Shown piece by piece: positions 52,670-64,000 of a DNA stretch of 64,000 bases. The stretch comes from Hahella chejuensis KCTC 2396 (GTDB lineage Bacteria; Pseudomonadota; Gammaproteobacteria; Pseudomonadales; Oleiphilaceae): NCBI RefSeq assembly GCF_000012985.1, contig NC_007645.1, positions 1,178,001 through 1,242,000 on the forward strand, in the 5' to 3' direction. Made by a program: the position numbers and the translations under genes. The notes below the pieces were generated by a model that was given only the letters and a program-made list of their open reading frames with translations, made no database searches and had not been told where the DNA came from. Each line of letters begins with the position of its first letter. Position 1 is the stretch's first letter.

Positions 52670-54334
52670 CTACTGGAGCTGGCTGGATGTCAGCATCTCG
52701 TGCGCGTGCGCCAGACTGTGTTCAGTAATGTCTACGCCGCCTAACATTCTGGCGATTTCATGTATGCGGTCGCTGCCTTCCAATTTGAGTATGGCTGATT
52801 GCGTTTGGCCATTGCTTACATGCTTGGTGACGAAAAGGTGATTATGGGCTTGGGAGGCGACTTGGGCCAAGTGAGTCACGCAGAGGATTTGCGCTTTCGC
52901 TCCAAGCTCTCTAAGCATGCGGCCGACAATTTCCGCTGTGGCTCCGCCGATGCCGACATCCACCTCGTCAAATACTAATGTAGGAGTATCGGACGATGCG
53001 GCGGCGACCACCTGTATCGCCAAACTGATCCGCGATAGCTCGCCACCGGATGCGATCTTTTGTAGAGGCTTGGGTGGTTGGCCAGGGTTCATGCTGATTA
53101 ACATTTCCGCTTCTTCGTCACCCAACACAGAAGGGGATTTCAATGATGAAAACTGGATAATGAACTCCGGGTTCAGACCCAGTTTCACCAGTTGCTTTTT
53201 GACCGCTCCCTGCAGTTTTTCTCCGGCTTTGGCGCGCATGCTGGTAAGTTTTTGCGCCGCCTGACTGTATTTTTGCTCGAGCTCTTTCGATTGAGCTTCC
53301 AGTTTCTCCAGGTTTTCTTCGCCGTCAGTCAGGCTGCTGAGTTCGCTCGCCAGCTCGGCGTGGCGGGTCATCAACTCTTCCGGACCTACGCGATGTTTGC
53401 GCGCAAGGTCATAGATGGCGGTAAGTCGCGCTTCTACCTCTTGCAAGCGTTCGGGATTAATCTCCACGCTGTCCAGCACATGTCGTAGCTCCCCATTGGC
53501 TTCGTCGAGCTGAATCATGGCTTCGTTCAGCATCTGGCGGGCGGTTTGTAAGGATGCGTTGTTGAGGTTGACTTCTTCCAGCAGGTGGATAGCCCGTCGC
53601 AGTTGATCGATGCAACCGCCATCGGCCTCCAGGCAGCCCTCACCGACCTGCTGCACTGTCATAATGATGCTTTCTGCGTTGGCGAGTTGCTCCTGCTCCT
53701 GCTCCAATTGCTCAATTTCGCCTTCCTGTAACGCCAGGGCGTCCAACTCCTCGACTTGATAAGTGAGTAACTGCACCCGCGCTTCCTGTTCTTCGCTGTG
53801 GCTGAGTTTTTCTTTCAGTTTGGCCGCCACTCTGCGCCAGGATTGAAAGTGTTCCCTTACTTGCTGTAGCTGATTGGCGTGCCCGCCAAAGTCATCCACC
53901 ATTTTCAAATGGGTTTCTTTCTTCAGCAGGGACTGGTGCTCATGTTGGCTGTGAATGTCCATGAGGGTTTCGCCGAGCTCACGAAGGTCCTGCATGGTGA
54001 CGGGTTGACCGTTCAGGTAACCGCGAGATCGGCCTTCATGAGTAACGGTGCGGCGTAAGATGCATTCCGCGCCATTATCCAGTTCTCTGGATTTCAACCA
54101 GGCCAGCGCCTCCGGCAAACGCCTCAAATCAAAAACTGCGCTTACCTCCGCCCGCTCACAACCGTGCCTCACTATATCCGCAGAACTGCGATCCCCAAGG
54201 GTCAGGCCGAGGGCGTCCAGAACAATGGATTTGCCCGCGCCAGTTTCCCCGCTGATAGCCGTCATGCCTTCAGCGAAGTCCAGTTCCAGGTGGCTGGCGA
54301 TGGCGAGGTTGCGTATCGACAAATGAGTGAGCAT
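52670..54334 (-). CDS. recN: DNA repair protein RecN
   Basis: 554 residues of the SMC-like type: Walker A GETGAGKS (29-36), coiled-coil arms (about 150-370), then the signature and Walker B (ASGGELSRISLAIQVV, LVFDEVDVGIGG). It joins broken DNA ends during double-strand break repair. A perfect LexA box lies 24 bp upstream of the start, so it is SOS-induced. Divergent from grpE. Confidence 0.96.
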   Translation of the reverse strand: MLTHLSIRNLAIASHLELDFAEGMTAISGETGAGKSIVLDALGLTLGDRSSADIVRHGCERAEVSAVFDLRRLPEALAWLKSRELDNGAECILRRTVTHEGRSRGYLNGQPVTMQDLRELGETLMDIHSQHEHQSLLKKETHLKMVDDFGGHANQLQQVREHFQSWRRVAAKLKEKLSHSEEQEARVQLLTYQVEELDALALQEGEIEQLEQEQEQLANAESIIMTVQQVGEGCLEADGGCIDQLRRAIHLLEEVNLNNASLQTARQMLNEAMIQLDEANGELRHVLDSVEINPERLQEVEARLTAIYDLARKHRVGPEELMTRHAELASELSSLTDGEENLEKLEAQSKELEQKYSQAAQKLTSMRAKAGEKLQGAVKKQLVKLGLNPEFIIQFSSLKSPSVLGDEEAEMLISMNPGQPPKPLQKIASGGELSRISLAIQVVAAASSDTPTLVFDEVDVGIGGATAEIVGRMLRELGAKAQILCVTHLAQVASQAHNHLFVTKHVSNGQTQSAILKLEGSDRIHEIARMLGGVDITEHSLAHAHEMLTSSQLQ

Positions 54335-54357
54335 AGGGCGTCGTCCTATAAAGTTGA

Positions 54358-54373
54358 CTGTCTATATATACAG
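54358..54373 (-). promoter_or_regulatory. LexA box of recN
   Basis: CTGT-CTATATAT-ACAG matches CTGT-N8-ACAG exactly. It sits 24 bp upstream of the recN start. A weaker second site (TTG-N10-CAG, about 54378-54393) lies next to it, recalling the multiple boxes of E. coli recN. Confidence 0.85.
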
Positions 54374-54522
54374 TTATTTGCGTATTTATACAGCGAAATG
54401 CATAGCGCAACAAGAGGGCTCGCAGGGTATTTTTTTTGTGGGATTTGCAGTCATTTGCTGCGCTTGCTGGCGTCAATACTGGATGACTTGCGTCATTTCC
54501 TGGCGATTGTCGATATTTGGCT

Positions 54523-54551
54523 GGTTGAAACCGGTTTGATCGACCCCATAT
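54523..54551 (+). promoter_or_regulatory. Sigma-32-type heat-shock promoter of grpE
   Basis: GGTTGAAA (54523-54530), a 13-base spacer, then CCCCATAT (54544-54551): close to the sigma-32 consensus CTTGAAA/CCCCATNT. It lies 48 bp upstream of grpE. Confidence 0.85.
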
Positions 54552-54598
54552 TGAGGGCAATTCAAAAGTATCGGATGGATTTTGGGAGATTCGATCTA

Positions 54599-55183
54599 AT
54601 GTCTGAAGATTCTAAGAGTCAAGTAGAAGAACAAGTCGCCGCTGAGGATCAGGCGCAAGCCGCAGTGGCGGAACAAGCTGAAACGGCTCAGGCGAGTGGC
54701 GATTCAGTTGATCGTGACGAGTTGATTGAGCGGTTGCAGCAGGAGCTCGGCGAGCAGAAAGAGCAAGTGTTGCGCGTGCACGCTGAAATGCAGAATGTAC
54801 GCCGCCGTGCTGAAAATGATGTTGATAAGGCGCGTAAATTTGCTCTGGAGCGCTTTGTGAAAGAGCTGTTGCCTGTAGTGGATAGCCTGGAAAAGGCGGT
54901 GGAGGCCTGTGGCGCTACCGAGTCAGCTGATTCTCAGGTTACTACTTTGAAAGACGGCGTGGAAATGACGCTGTCGCTGCTCAACTCTGGCCTGAAAAAA
55001 TTCGAAGTGGAAGTGGTTGATCCCATGGGGCAGCCCTTCAACCCGGAATTCCATGAGGCCATGTCCATGGCGCCGCAGGCTGATGTAGAACCGAATACTG
55101 TCATTGCGGTATTGCAGAAAGGTTATCTACTGAGCGGACGCCTGATCCGGCCCGCCATGGTTATGGTGTCAAAAGGCGTCTGA
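54599..55183 (+). CDS. grpE: Nucleotide exchange factor GrpE
   Basis: 194 residues from the ATG at 54599 (MSEDSKSQVEEQVAAEDQAQ); an ATG at 54575 would add 8 residues. Acidic disordered start, long coiled coil (ELIERLQQELGEQKEQVLRV HAEMQNVRRRAENDVDKARK) and the C-terminal beta wing (DPMGQPFNPEFHEAMSM, VLQKGYLLSGRLIRPAMVMV). It releases ADP from DnaK. First gene of the chaperone cluster, with its own heat-shock promoter. Confidence 0.96.
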   Translation: MSEDSKSQVEEQVAAEDQAQAAVAEQAETAQASGDSVDRDELIERLQQELGEQKEQVLRVHAEMQNVRRRAENDVDKARKFALERFVKELLPVVDSLEKAVEACGATESADSQVTTLKDGVEMTLSLLNSGLKKFEVEVVDPMGQPFNPEFHEAMSMAPQADVEPNTVIAVLQKGYLLSGRLIRPAMVMVSKGV

Positions 55184-55240
55184 TCGCGTTTTACGCGCGT
55201 TCAGAGCCGGTTGAGAACGTACAAAAACCCGCCAGCTGCG

Positions 55241-55270
55241 GGTTGAAAAATTGAGATCAACTCCAATATT
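55241..55270 (+). promoter_or_regulatory. Sigma-32-like promoter before dnaK
   Basis: GGTTGAAA (55241-55248), 14-base spacer, CCAATATT (55263-55270): good -35, weaker -10. Its -35 overlaps the 3' arm of an AACCCGC/GCGGGTT hairpin (55226-55244), which could trim read-through from grpE. Confidence 0.55.
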
Positions 55271-55313
55271 AGCTGGTAATCAATTAGCGAGATTTTTTCA
55301 GGAGTAGAAAATT

Positions 55314-57242
55314 ATGGGTAAAATTATCGGGATCGACCTGGGGACTACAAACTCCTGTGTAGCGATTCTTGAAGGCGACAAGCCACGCGTTATTGAAAAC
55401 TCTGAAGGCGGACGCACTACGCCTTCCATCGTTGCTTACACTGACGATGAAACGCTGGTAGGCCAGTCCGCCAAGCGTCAGGCGGTAACCAACCCCACGA
55501 ATACTCTTTTCGCCATTAAGCGTCTGATCGGTAGACGTTTTGAAGACGATGTAGTGCAAAAAGACATCAAAATGGTGCCTTACACTATCGCCAAGGCTGA
55601 CAACGGCGACGCCTGGGTTGACGTGAAAGGCAAGAAAATGGCCCCTCCCCAGATTTCTGCTGAAGTTCTGAAAAAGATGAAGAAGACGGCGGAAGATTTC
55701 TTGGGTGAGAAGGTGACGGAAGCGGTTATCACCGTTCCAGCCTACTTTAATGACGCGCAGCGTCAGGCGACCAAGGATGCAGGCAGAATCGCCGGTCTGG
55801 AAGTTAAGCGTATTATCAACGAGCCGACTGCGGCGGCGCTGGCGTACGGCATGGACAAAAAAGGCGGCGACCGTAAAGTGGCCGTTTATGACCTGGGCGG
55901 CGGAACCTTCGATATCTCCATTATCGAAATTGCTGATGTAGACGGTGAGATGCAGTTTGAAGTGCTGGCCACCAACGGCGACACCTTCCTGGGCGGTGAA
56001 GATTTCGACTTGCGCCTGATCGATTACTTAGCGCAGGAATTCAAGAAAGACTCTGGTATCGACCTGAAGGGCGATCCATTGGCGATGCAGCGTCTGAAGG
56101 AAGCCGCAGAGAAAGCCAAGATCGAGCTTTCCAGCAGCCAACAGACTGACGTGAATCTGCCTTACATTACTGCTGATGCGTCAGGACCTAAGCACCTTAA
56201 CGTTAAAGTGACTCGCGCCAAACTGGAAAGCCTGGTGGAAGAACTGGTTGAACGTAGCCTTGAGCCATGCCGCATTGCATTGAAAGATTCTGGCTGTAGC
56301 TCTTCAGAAATCGACGAAGTGATTCTGGTTGGCGGTCAGACTCGTATGCCGCTGGTGCAGAGCAAAGTAGCTGACTTCTTTGGTAAAGAAGCGCGCAAAG
56401 ACGTTAACCCTGATGAAGCGGTCGCTATCGGCGCGGCGATCCAGGGCGCGGTATTGTCCGGCGACGTGAAAGACGTACTGCTTCTGGACGTGACTCCGTT
56501 GTCTTTGAGCATTGAAACCATGGGCGGCGTTTCTACGCCGATCATCGAAAAGAACACGACTATCCCGACCAAGAAGTCGCAAGTGTTCTCAACTGCCGAA
56601 GATAATCAGACTGCCGTGACTATCCATGTTCTGCAGGGCGAGCGTAAGCAGGCTCAAATGAACAAGTCATTAGGTCGTTTTGACTTGACTGGACTGCCTC
56701 CGGCGCCTCGCGGCGTACCTCAGGTTGAGGTGACGTTCGATATTGACGCTAACGGTATCATGCACGTATCTGCAAAGGATAAGGCGACTGGTAAAGAGCA
56801 ATCTATCGTAATCAAAGCCTCTTCTGGTTTGAGTGAGGACGAAATCGATAAGATGGTGCAGGATGCGGAAGCGCATGCAGCGGAAGATAAGAAGTTTGAA
56901 GAGTTGGCGGCTTCGCGTAATCAGGCTGACGCTTTGGTTCACGCTACTCAGAAAACGCTTAAAGATGCTGGCGATAAAGTGACTGCAGAGGAAAAAGTAG
57001 CTATTGAAGCGGCTATCAAAGAGCTGGAAGAAGCGATCAAAGGCGACGATAAAGAAGCCATTGAAAGCAGAATGCAGAAACTGAGCGAAGCGTCGTCTTC
57101 CATGGCGCAGAAAATGTACGCTGAGCAGGCCGCCCAGCAAGGCGGAGACGCTGGCGCTCAAGCTGAAGACGCTGCCGGCAAGCCTGCAGATGATGCGGTC
57201 GACGCCGAATTTGAAGAAGTTAAGGACGGCGATAAGAAATAG
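55314..57242 (+). CDS. dnaK: Chaperone DnaK (Hsp70)
   Basis: 642 residues, standard length. ATPase motifs [30 protein letters not shown] and the connect segments up to [16 protein letters not shown]; substrate domain and helical lid follow, ending in the conserved EFEEVKD tail. AGGAG ten bases before the ATG. Works with DnaJ and GrpE in protein folding; transcribed from a heat-shock-type promoter and from upstream. Confidence 0.98.
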   Translation: MGKIIGIDLGTTNSCVAILEGDKPRVIENSEGGRTTPSIVAYTDDETLVGQSAKRQAVTNPTNTLFAIKRLIGRRFEDDVVQKDIKMVPYTIAKADNGDAWVDVKGKKMAPPQISAEVLKKMKKTAEDFLGEKVTEAVITVPAYFNDAQRQATKDAGRIAGLEVKRIINEPTAAALAYGMDKKGGDRKVAVYDLGGGTFDISIIEIADVDGEMQFEVLATNGDTFLGGEDFDLRLIDYLAQEFKKDSGIDLKGDPLAMQRLKEAAEKAKIELSSSQQTDVNLPYITADASGPKHLNVKVTRAKLESLVEELVERSLEPCRIALKDSGCSSSEIDEVILVGGQTRMPLVQSKVADFFGKEARKDVNPDEAVAIGAAIQGAVLSGDVKDVLLLDVTPLSLSIETMGGVSTPIIEKNTTIPTKKSQVFSTAEDNQTAVTIHVLQGERKQAQMNKSLGRFDLTGLPPAPRGVPQVEVTFDIDANGIMHVSAKDKATGKEQSIVIKASSGLSEDEIDKMVQDAEAHAAEDKKFEELAASRNQADALVHATQKTLKDAGDKVTAEEKVAIEAAIKELEEAIKGDDKEAIESRMQKLSEASSSMAQKMYAEQAAQQGGDAGAQAEDAAGKPADDAVDAEFEEVKDGDKK

Positions 57243-57345
57243 CCCGGTTCCTTACATGCTTGAGGCAGTGCGGAATTTAACCGCACTGCCTTATTGTGTT
57301 TAGGTTATAATCCGGTTTTTTGCAGTTGGCGCATAAGATTAAGTT

Positions 57346-58473
57346 ATGGCAAAACGCGATTATTACGAAGTGTTGGGCGTTTCGCGGGACGTAGACGGTA
57401 AGGAAGTCAAAAAAGCATACCGACGTTTGGCGATGAAATATCACCCGGACAGAAACCCCGGAGACGCTTCGGCTGAAGAGATGTTCAAAGAGGCCACTGA
57501 AGCTTACGATGTGCTCTCCGATGACCAGAAAAGAGCGGCCTATGACCAGTTCGGTCACGCCGGTGTAGATGGCAACGCAGGAGCTGGCGGCTTCGGTGGC
57601 GGAGCCAGTTTCAGTGATATATTCGGCGACGTATTCGGCGATATATTCGGCGGAGGCGGTGGCGGCCGAACTCGGGCCAACCGCGGTTCTGATTTAAGAT
57701 ACACCTTAGACCTTGACTTGGAAGAAGCGGTTCGCGGCACAACCGTGAAAATTCGCGTGCCTTCTCAAGTTGAATGTAAAAGCTGTAGCGGCAGTGGTGC
57801 GGAAAAGGGCACTCAGCCGGAAACCTGCGGCACCTGTAATGGCGCCGGCCAGGTTCGTATGCAGCAAGGCTTTTTCTCTATCCAGCAAACCTGTCCTCGT
57901 TGTCGCGGCGCGGGCAAGATCGTTCGCAACCCGTGTCGTTCCTGTCACGGTAGCGGTTATGTGGAAGAGCAGAAGACGCTTTCCGTTAAAGTGCCTGCCG
58001 GTGTGGACACTGGCGATCGTATTCGCTTATCCGGCGAAGGCGAGCCGGGCGTAAACGGCGGTCCTCCTGGGGACTTGTATGTGCAGGTCGCTGTGCGTGA
58101 GCATAAGATATTCACGCGAGACGGACGTAATCTCTATTGCGAAGTGCCAATTTCCTTCGTCGATGCGGCATTGGGCGGAGAGCTTGAAGTGCCCACGCTA
58201 GATGGCCGGGTGAAGCTGAAGATTCCAGAGGAAACGCAAACCGGCAGACTGTTTCGTCTGCGCGGGAAGGGGGTGACGCCGGTTCGTGGCGGCGCGCCTG
58301 GAGATTTGTTGTGTCGGGTGGTGGTGGAAACACCTGTTAACCTGACCAAAAAGCAGAAGGATCTACTGCGAGAGTTTCAAACCTCAATGGAGGAGAGTGG
58401 CGGACAGCAAGCGCCAAAAAAGCATAGCTGGTTTGAAGGCGTTAAAAGCTTTTTCGACGATATGAAGTTCTAA
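57346..58473 (+). CDS. dnaJ: Co-chaperone DnaJ (Hsp40)
   Basis: 375 residues. J domain with HPD (YHPDRNPGD), Gly/Phe linker with the [14 protein letters not shown] run, four CxxCxGxG zinc repeats ([32 protein letters not shown]), then the substrate-binding C-domains. Stimulates DnaK ATPase. It lies 103 bp after dnaK and ends at a strong terminator. Confidence 0.97.
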   Translation: MAKRDYYEVLGVSRDVDGKEVKKAYRRLAMKYHPDRNPGDASAEEMFKEATEAYDVLSDDQKRAAYDQFGHAGVDGNAGAGGFGGGASFSDIFGDVFGDIFGGGGGGRTRANRGSDLRYTLDLDLEEAVRGTTVKIRVPSQVECKSCSGSGAEKGTQPETCGTCNGAGQVRMQQGFFSIQQTCPRCRGAGKIVRNPCRSCHGSGYVEEQKTLSVKVPAGVDTGDRIRLSGEGEPGVNGGPPGDLYVQVAVREHKIFTRDGRNLYCEVPISFVDAALGGELEVPTLDGRVKLKIPEETQTGRLFRLRGKGVTPVRGGAPGDLLCRVVVETPVNLTKKQKDLLREFQTSMEESGGQQAPKKHSWFEGVKSFFDDMKF

Positions 58474-58491
58474 CAGTCTGCATGCGCAACT

Positions 58492-58517
58492 AAAAACCGG
58501 CGAACGCCGGTTTTTTT
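58492..58517 (+). terminator. Intrinsic terminator after dnaJ
   Basis: AAAAACCGGC/GCCGGTTTTT stem with 4-base loop and T-run to 58517. Ends the grpE-dnaK-dnaJ unit. Confidence 0.92.
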
Positions 58518-58573
58518 GTATTGGTGGTGCGGTGATGCAAGATCTGTAACAGTAATATTCCAGAGAAAACTAA

Positions 58574-59386
<813 letters not shown>

Positions 59387-59570
59387 AGCGCCCGTCGGAC
59401 TTCGTTGTAAGGTATAAACAATATATGTGTATGCGAACTGGGCTTGGGTGTTTTGGGTCTGAAGAAAGTAAAGCGCGAAAGGAATTGGGGAAATAAATAG
59501 ACAGCCTAAGTCAAATCCACTAGAATATTGGGGTTTGTGCGCAAGTTGCCCTTACACATCGGATATCACT

Positions 59571-59611
59571 AAAAAAGCGGGACGGAGTTTAAATCTCCCT
59601 CTCGCTTTTTT
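59571..59611 (+). terminator. Long hairpin with T6 between dapB and carA
   Basis: AAAAAAGCGGGACGGAG pairs with CTCCCTCTCGCTTTTTT with one mismatch and one G-T pair, loop TTTAAAT. It lies 185 bp after dapB and only 56 bp before carA. It may be the dapB terminator or, given the position, an attenuator in a carAB leader. A 23-codon frame starting ATGTGTATGCGAACT precedes it at about 59425. Confidence 0.8.
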
Positions 59612-59666
59612 GCAAGTTGAGTCCACCTTCATAAGTGTTTGATTAGACGTTTTCAACTGGCGAGCT

Positions 59667-60812
59667 ATGGAATTGACTACACCCGCAATACTAGCACTTG
59701 AAGACGGAAGCATATTTCATGGGATCTCTATCGGCGCAGCCGGCGAAACCACCGGCGAAGTGGTTTTCAATACTGCGATGACCGGATACCAGGAAATTCT
59801 TACCGATCCTTCCTACGCAAAACAAATTGTCACTCTCACATACCCCCACATAGGCAACACCGGAACCAACGAAGAAGATGTCGAATCAGATCAAGTCTGG
59901 GCGGCAGGTCTGGTGATCCGCGACCTTTCCATGACAGTCAGTAATTGGCGCAGCCAAAAGAGTTTGTCGGACTATCTCCGGGAAAACGGCATTGTCGCTA
60001 TCGCTGACATAGATACCCGTCGCCTGACCCGCATCTTAAGGGAAAAAGGCGCACAGAACGGATGCATCATGGCGGGCGAAGACGCTTCCGCGGAAGCTGC
60101 GCTGGCCGCGGCTAAAGCATTTCCAGGCCTTAAAGGAATGGATCTCGCCAAAGAGGTGACTCGTACGGATGTCCTGAATTGGACCGAGTCGACTTGGGTG
60201 CTTGGAGAAGGGTATCAGACTCTTGGAGATGCCGAATTTCATGTTGTCGCTTACGACTTTGGCGTAAAAAAGAACATATTGCGCATGCTCGCTGAGCGTG
60301 GCTGCCGCGTAACAGTGGTGCCGGCGAAAACGCCTGCGAAGGATGTTCTGGCGATGTCTCCAGATGGCGTGTTCCTATCTAATGGCCCTGGTGATCCTGA
60401 GCCTTGTGATTACGCAATAGAGGCTATTGCTGAAGTTTTAAAGTCCCAGACTCCTGTCTTTGGTATTTGTTTGGGACACCAGTTGCTGGCGTTGGCCAGT
60501 GGCGCGCGCACAGAGAAAATGAAGTTTGGGCACCACGGCGCCAACCATCCGGTGCAGGACTTACGCACAGGGCAAGTGATGATCACTAGCCAAAACCATG
60601 GCTTTGCGGTGGATGAGTCCTCGCTGCCCGCCAATCTTGAGGCTACGCATAAGTCTCTGTTTGACGGCTCATTGCAAGGGATTCGACGCACTGACGTCGC
60701 CGCCTTCAGTTTTCAGGGGCACCCTGAAGCGAGCCCGGGCCCGCACGATGTGGCTCCCTTATTTGACCAGTTCATTGACTTTATGCGGGAAGTCAAATAC
60801 CGATCAGTCTAA
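59667..60812 (+). CDS. carA: Carbamoyl-phosphate synthase small subunit CarA
   Basis: 381 residues. N-terminal CPSase domain ([28 protein letters not shown]) and C-terminal glutaminase with the triad Cys in GICLGHQ and His/Glu in [13 protein letters not shown]. It delivers ammonia from glutamine to CarB for arginine and pyrimidine synthesis. The start codon follows a weak GGCGAG site. Confidence 0.97.
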   Translation: MELTTPAILALEDGSIFHGISIGAAGETTGEVVFNTAMTGYQEILTDPSYAKQIVTLTYPHIGNTGTNEEDVESDQVWAAGLVIRDLSMTVSNWRSQKSLSDYLRENGIVAIADIDTRRLTRILREKGAQNGCIMAGEDASAEAALAAAKAFPGLKGMDLAKEVTRTDVLNWTESTWVLGEGYQTLGDAEFHVVAYDFGVKKNILRMLAERGCRVTVVPAKTPAKDVLAMSPDGVFLSNGPGDPEPCDYAIEAIAEVLKSQTPVFGICLGHQLLALASGARTEKMKFGHHGANHPVQDLRTGQVMITSQNHGFAVDESSLPANLEATHKSLFDGSLQGIRRTDVAAFSFQGHPEASPGPHDVAPLFDQFIDFMREVKYRSV

Positions 60813-60931
60813 TACTCGGATTTCAGCGTCGGCGCCCGACGGCGCCGCGTCTGAACCGAAACAGGCGTAATTCTGGGTGATGTCGGCGGCCTGCGGGGCG
60901 TCGCAAGATTCGAGCGAGTAGAAGAGCACAC

Positions 60932-63900
60932 ATGCCAAAACGTACAGACATCAATAGTATCCTGATTATTGGGGCCGGTCCTATCGTTATCGGACAAGCC
61001 TGTGAATTTGACTATTCCGGGGCGCAGGCGTGTAAAGCACTGAGAGAAGAGGGATACCGCGTTATCCTGGTGAACTCTAACCCCGCCACCATCATGACTG
61101 ATCCGGCCATGGCCGACGCCACTTACATCGAGCCGATTAACTGGCGCACCGTCGCAAAAATCATAGAAAAAGAGCGTCCTGACGCCCTGTTGCCAACCAT
61201 GGGTGGGCAAACTGCTTTGAACTGTGCGCTGGACTTGGCTCGCGAAGGTGTTCTTGAACAGTATGGCGTAGAGATGATAGGCGCCACGCAGGACGCGATT
61301 GACAAAGCAGAGGACCGTGAGCGGTTCGACAAGGCGATGAAAGCCATTGGTTTGGCAACCCCTCGTTCCGCCATTGCGCATAGCATGGAAGAGGCTTTGC
61401 AAGTGCTGGATCAGATCGGCTTTCCTGCGATTATCCGCCCCTCCTTCACTATGGGTGGCTCCGGTGGCGGTATCGCTTATAACAAAGAAGAGTTTATTGA
61501 GATTTGCGAGCGAGGATTGGAGTTGTCGCCGACTCGTGAGCTGCTGATCGATGAATCGTTGATCGGCTGGAAAGAGTACGAGATGGAGGTTGTTCGCGAT
61601 AAAAAGGACAACTGTATCATTATCTGCGCAATAGAAAACTTTGACGCTATGGGCGTTCACACCGGCGACTCTATTACTGTCGCGCCAGCGCAGACGCTGA
61701 CAGACAAAGAGTATCAAATCATGCGTAATGCGTCGGTGGCGGTGCTGCGTGAAATCGGTGTTGAGACTGGCGGTTCTAACGTACAGTTTGGTATGGACCC
61801 AGAGACTGGCCGCATGGTGGTGATTGAAATGAATCCCCGTGTGTCCCGCTCTTCTGCATTGGCGTCCAAGGCTACTGGCTTTCCTATTGCAAAAGTAGCG
61901 GCGAAGCTGGCTATCGGATATACGCTGGATGAGTTGAGCAACGACATTACGGGCGGCGTCACCCCTGCTTCTTTCGAGCCTAGTATCGACTATGTTGTCA
62001 CCAAGGTGCCGCGTTTCACGTTTGAAAAATTTCCGCAAGCCAATGCGACGCTGACTACGCAAATGAAGTCCGTTGGCGAGGTTATGGCGATTGGTCGTAA
62101 CTTCCAAGAGTCTCTCCATAAAGCGCTGCGTGGATTGGAAGTAGGTTCGGCTGGCTTTGAGCCCAAAGTCGATCTTAGTTCTGAAGATGCGAGTGACGTT
62201 TTGACTCGCGGCTTGAAAGTGCCTGGCGCGGAACGGATATGGTTTATTGGCGATGCGTTCCGAGCGGGAATGAGTGTCAAGGAAGTGTACGAGCACACCA
62301 AGGTTGACCCTTGGTATCTGGTGCAGATCGAAGACTTGATCAAGGACGAAGTGACGCTGAGTAACATGGCGCTGTCAGACCTGACTGCTGATCGTTTGCG
62401 CCGCCTGAAGCGTAAAGGTTTCTCTGACCAGCGTCTTGCCGAGCTACTGGGCATCAACGAAAAAGCGTTGCGTAAGCAGCGTCTGGAATACGGCATCAAG
62501 CCGGTATTCAAACGTGTGGATACCTGTGCGGCGGAGTTCGCTTCCTCGACGGCTTACATGTATTCCTCCTATGACGAAGAGTGTGAGGCGCAGCCGAGCG
62601 ACCGTGAGAAAATTATCGTAATTGGTGGTGGTCCTAACAGAATTGGCCAGGGGATTGAGTTCGATTATTGTTGCGTTCACGCCGCCTTTGCTTTGCGCGA
62701 TGATGGTTACGAAACCATTATGATCAACTGTAATCCTGAGACCGTTTCAACGGATTACGACACTTCCGACAGGCTCTACTTCGAGCCTATTACCTTGGAA
62801 GACGTTCTTGCAATTGTTCACCTGGAAAAACCGCGCGGCGTAATCGTTCACTACGGAGGTCAGACTCCACTTAAGTTGGCGCGGGGGCTGGAAGAAGCAG
62901 GCGTGCCAATTATTGGAACAACTCCTGACGCCATTGACCGTGCGGAAGACCGTGAGCGGTTCCAGCAGATGGTCGTTCGGTTGGGATTGCGTCAGCCGCC
63001 GAATGCGACGGCTCGCAGTCAGGAAGAAGCGCTGAGCAAAGCGAAGGAAATTGGTTATCCATTGGTTGTTCGCCCTTCTTATGTTTTGGGCGGTCGCGCG
63101 ATGGAAATCGTCTACGACGAAGTGGAGCTGCAGCGCTACATGCGTGATGCGGTGCGAGTCTCCAATGATAGTCCCGTATTGCTGGATCACTTCTTAAACG
63201 CGGCGATTGAGGTCGATATCGATGCAGTTTCCGATGGCGAAAAAGTGGTGATCGGCGCCATTATGCAGCACATTGAGCAGGCGGGAGTCCACTCTGGTGA
63301 TTCGGCTTGCTCGCTGCCTCCTTATAGTCTGCCTGCGGACGTTCAGGACAAAATGCGCGAAACAGTCATTAAAATGGCTCTTGAGTTGCAGGTAGTCGGC
63401 TTGATGAACGTGCAGTTGGCCTATCAGGATGGCGAAATATATGTGATAGAAGTAAACCCCAGGGCCTCTCGTACTGTTCCATTCGTTTCCAAAGCGATTG
63501 GCGTGTCGCTGGCAAAAGTGGCGGCGTTGTGTATGGCGGGCAAGTCTCTTGAGGCGCAGGGCTTTACCAAGGAAATTATTCCTGGCTTCTATAATGTTAA
63601 AGAGTCTGTGTTCCCGTTTAATAAGTTCCCGGGCGTAGATCCGATACTTGGCCCGGAAATGAAGTCCACAGGCGAAGTCATGGGCGTCGGCAAAAGCTTT
63701 GATGAGGCCTTTGCGAAGGCGGCGGCGGCGGGCGGAGACTTTTTGCCGACAGGCGGAACTGTATTTCTGAGCGTCAGGGATGCGGATAAAGCCGGTGCGG
63801 TGTCTTTAGCTGAGGAGTTAAATGCTGTAGGCTTCGAGATTATGGCGACTGCGGGGACTGCAAAAGCGATCGAAGAAGCGGGCATTCCCGTAAAACGGAT

Positions 63901-64000
63901 CAATAAAGTGCGAGAAGGCAGACCTCATATCGTAGACGCCATAAAAAATGAAGAAGTAGATTTGATTATCAATACTACGGAAGGCCGGAAGGCGATTGCG
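60932..64000 (+). CDS. carB: Carbamoyl-phosphate synthase large subunit CarB, 3' end cut by window
   Basis: 1,023 codons are present of about 1,070 expected; the frame is open to the last base. ATG at 60932 with GAAGAG upstream. Two ATP-grasp halves are complete (first: [56 protein letters not shown]; second: [56 protein letters not shown]). The MGS-like regulatory domain starts near residue 935 and is cut. It makes carbamoyl phosphate from bicarbonate, ammonia and 2 ATP. It lies 119 bp after carA. Confidence 0.97.
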   Translation, partial: MPKRTDINSILIIGAGPIVIGQACEFDYSGAQACKALREEGYRVILVNSNPATIMTDPAMADATYIEPINWRTVAKIIEKERPDALLPTMGGQTALNCALDLAREGVLEQYGVEMIGATQDAIDKAEDRERFDKAMKAIGLATPRSAIAHSMEEALQVLDQIGFPAIIRPSFTMGGSGGGIAYNKEEFIEICERGLELSPTRELLIDESLIGWKEYEMEVVRDKKDNCIIICAIENFDAMGVHTGDSITVAPAQTLTDKEYQIMRNASVAVLREIGVETGGSNVQFGMDPETGRMVVIEMNPRVSRSSALASKATGFPIAKVAAKLAIGYTLDELSNDITGGVTPASFEPSIDYVVTKVPRFTFEKFPQANATLTTQMKSVGEVMAIGRNFQESLHKALRGLEVGSAGFEPKVDLSSEDASDVLTRGLKVPGAERIWFIGDAFRAGMSVKEVYEHTKVDPWYLVQIEDLIKDEVTLSNMALSDLTADRLRRLKRKGFSDQRLAELLGINEKALRKQRLEYGIKPVFKRVDTCAAEFASSTAYMYSSYDEECEAQPSDREKIIVIGGGPNRIGQGIEFDYCCVHAAFALRDDGYETIMINCNPETVSTDYDTSDRLYFEPITLEDVLAIVHLEKPRGVIVHYGGQTPLKLARGLEEAGVPIIGTTPDAIDRAEDRERFQQMVVRLGLRQPPNATARSQEEALSKAKEIGYPLVVRPSYVLGGRAMEIVYDEVELQRYMRDAVRVSNDSPVLLDHFLNAAIEVDIDAVSDGEKVVIGAIMQHIEQAGVHSGDSACSLPPYSLPADVQDKMRETVIKMALELQVVGLMNVQLAYQDGEIYVIEVNPRASRTVPFVSKAIGVSLAKVAALCMAGKSLEAQGFTKEIIPGFYNVKESVFPFNKFPGVDPILGPEMKSTGEVMGVGKSFDEAFAKAAAAGGDFLPTGGTVFLSVRDADKAGAVSLAEELNAVGFEIMATAGTAKAIEEAGIPVKRINKVREGRPHIVDAIKNEEVDLIINTTEGRKAIA

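Noticed and set aside
54164-54598. An N-terminally extended GrpE starting inside recN
   Set aside because: The frame is open by chance. The LexA box and the sigma-32 promoter lie in it, and GrpE homology starts at 54599.
60809-62296. A 495-codon minus-strand frame opposite carB
   Set aside because: carB on the plus strand is certain and complete through this stretch; the reverse frame resembles no family.

Overview
The window looks like chromosomal DNA of a free-living, probably marine gammaproteobacterium of the Oceanospirillales/Pseudomonadales type. The right-hand third holds the pseudomonad-style core order smpB - (transporter) - ratA - rnfH - bamE / fur - recN - grpE - dnaK - dnaJ - dapB - carA - carB. 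Its Fur has a single cysteine in the region where E. coli Fur has a CxxC, as in Pseudomonas. Gene order and the mix of large secreted proteins would fit Hahella or a close relative, but that is an inference from content and not a database match.

Layout. 1-3.7 kb is mobile DNA: an IS21-family element (istB cut by the window edge, istA, and a right end made of four 23-bp repeats) that has beheaded a nucleotidyltransferase-like gene, followed by a compact IS630-family element split over two reading frames at an A8 run. 4-16 kb holds ordinary accessory genes: a secreted metallo-beta-lactamase-fold protein with a degenerate metal site and a DsbA-like partner, a secreted hypothetical protein, an Old Yellow Enzyme/VOC pair with a divergent LysR regulator, a Tat-exported PhoD phosphatase, a LysR/pirin divergent pair (the pirin ribosome-binding site lies in a perfect 11-bp hairpin), a sulfotransferase facing a lasso-peptide B2-like protein, and a periplasmic solute-binding protein.

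16.5-35.3 kb is a polymorphic-toxin locus. One 5,389-residue YD/RHS-repeat protein carries inserted carbohydrate-binding-like domains, an AT-rich foreign module, a LysM domain and a variable C-terminus with a His/Cys pair resembling clan-CD (C80-type) cysteine proteases. It is followed by a candidate immunity gene and then an orphan toxin/immunity array. The array is bracketed by 509-bp direct repeats that carry REP-like palindromes and a broken copy of the neighbouring beta-propeller gene.

35.4-48.4 kb: the intact zinc-ribbon/beta-propeller gene, an ABC transmembrane-only protein divergent from a TetR regulator with two operator-like palindromes, a second solute-binding protein, a secreted transglutaminase of the oomycete-elicitor type with a pre-peptidase C-terminal domain, a MacA-MacB-outer-membrane-factor efflux operon, and a wax ester synthase/DGAT.

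48.5-64 kb is housekeeping: trans-translation (smpB), an SNF-family transporter, ratA-rnfH, bamE/fur, SOS-controlled recN (LexA box visible), heat-shock grpE-dnaK-dnaJ (sigma-32-like promoters visible), then dapB and carAB, with carB running off the right edge.
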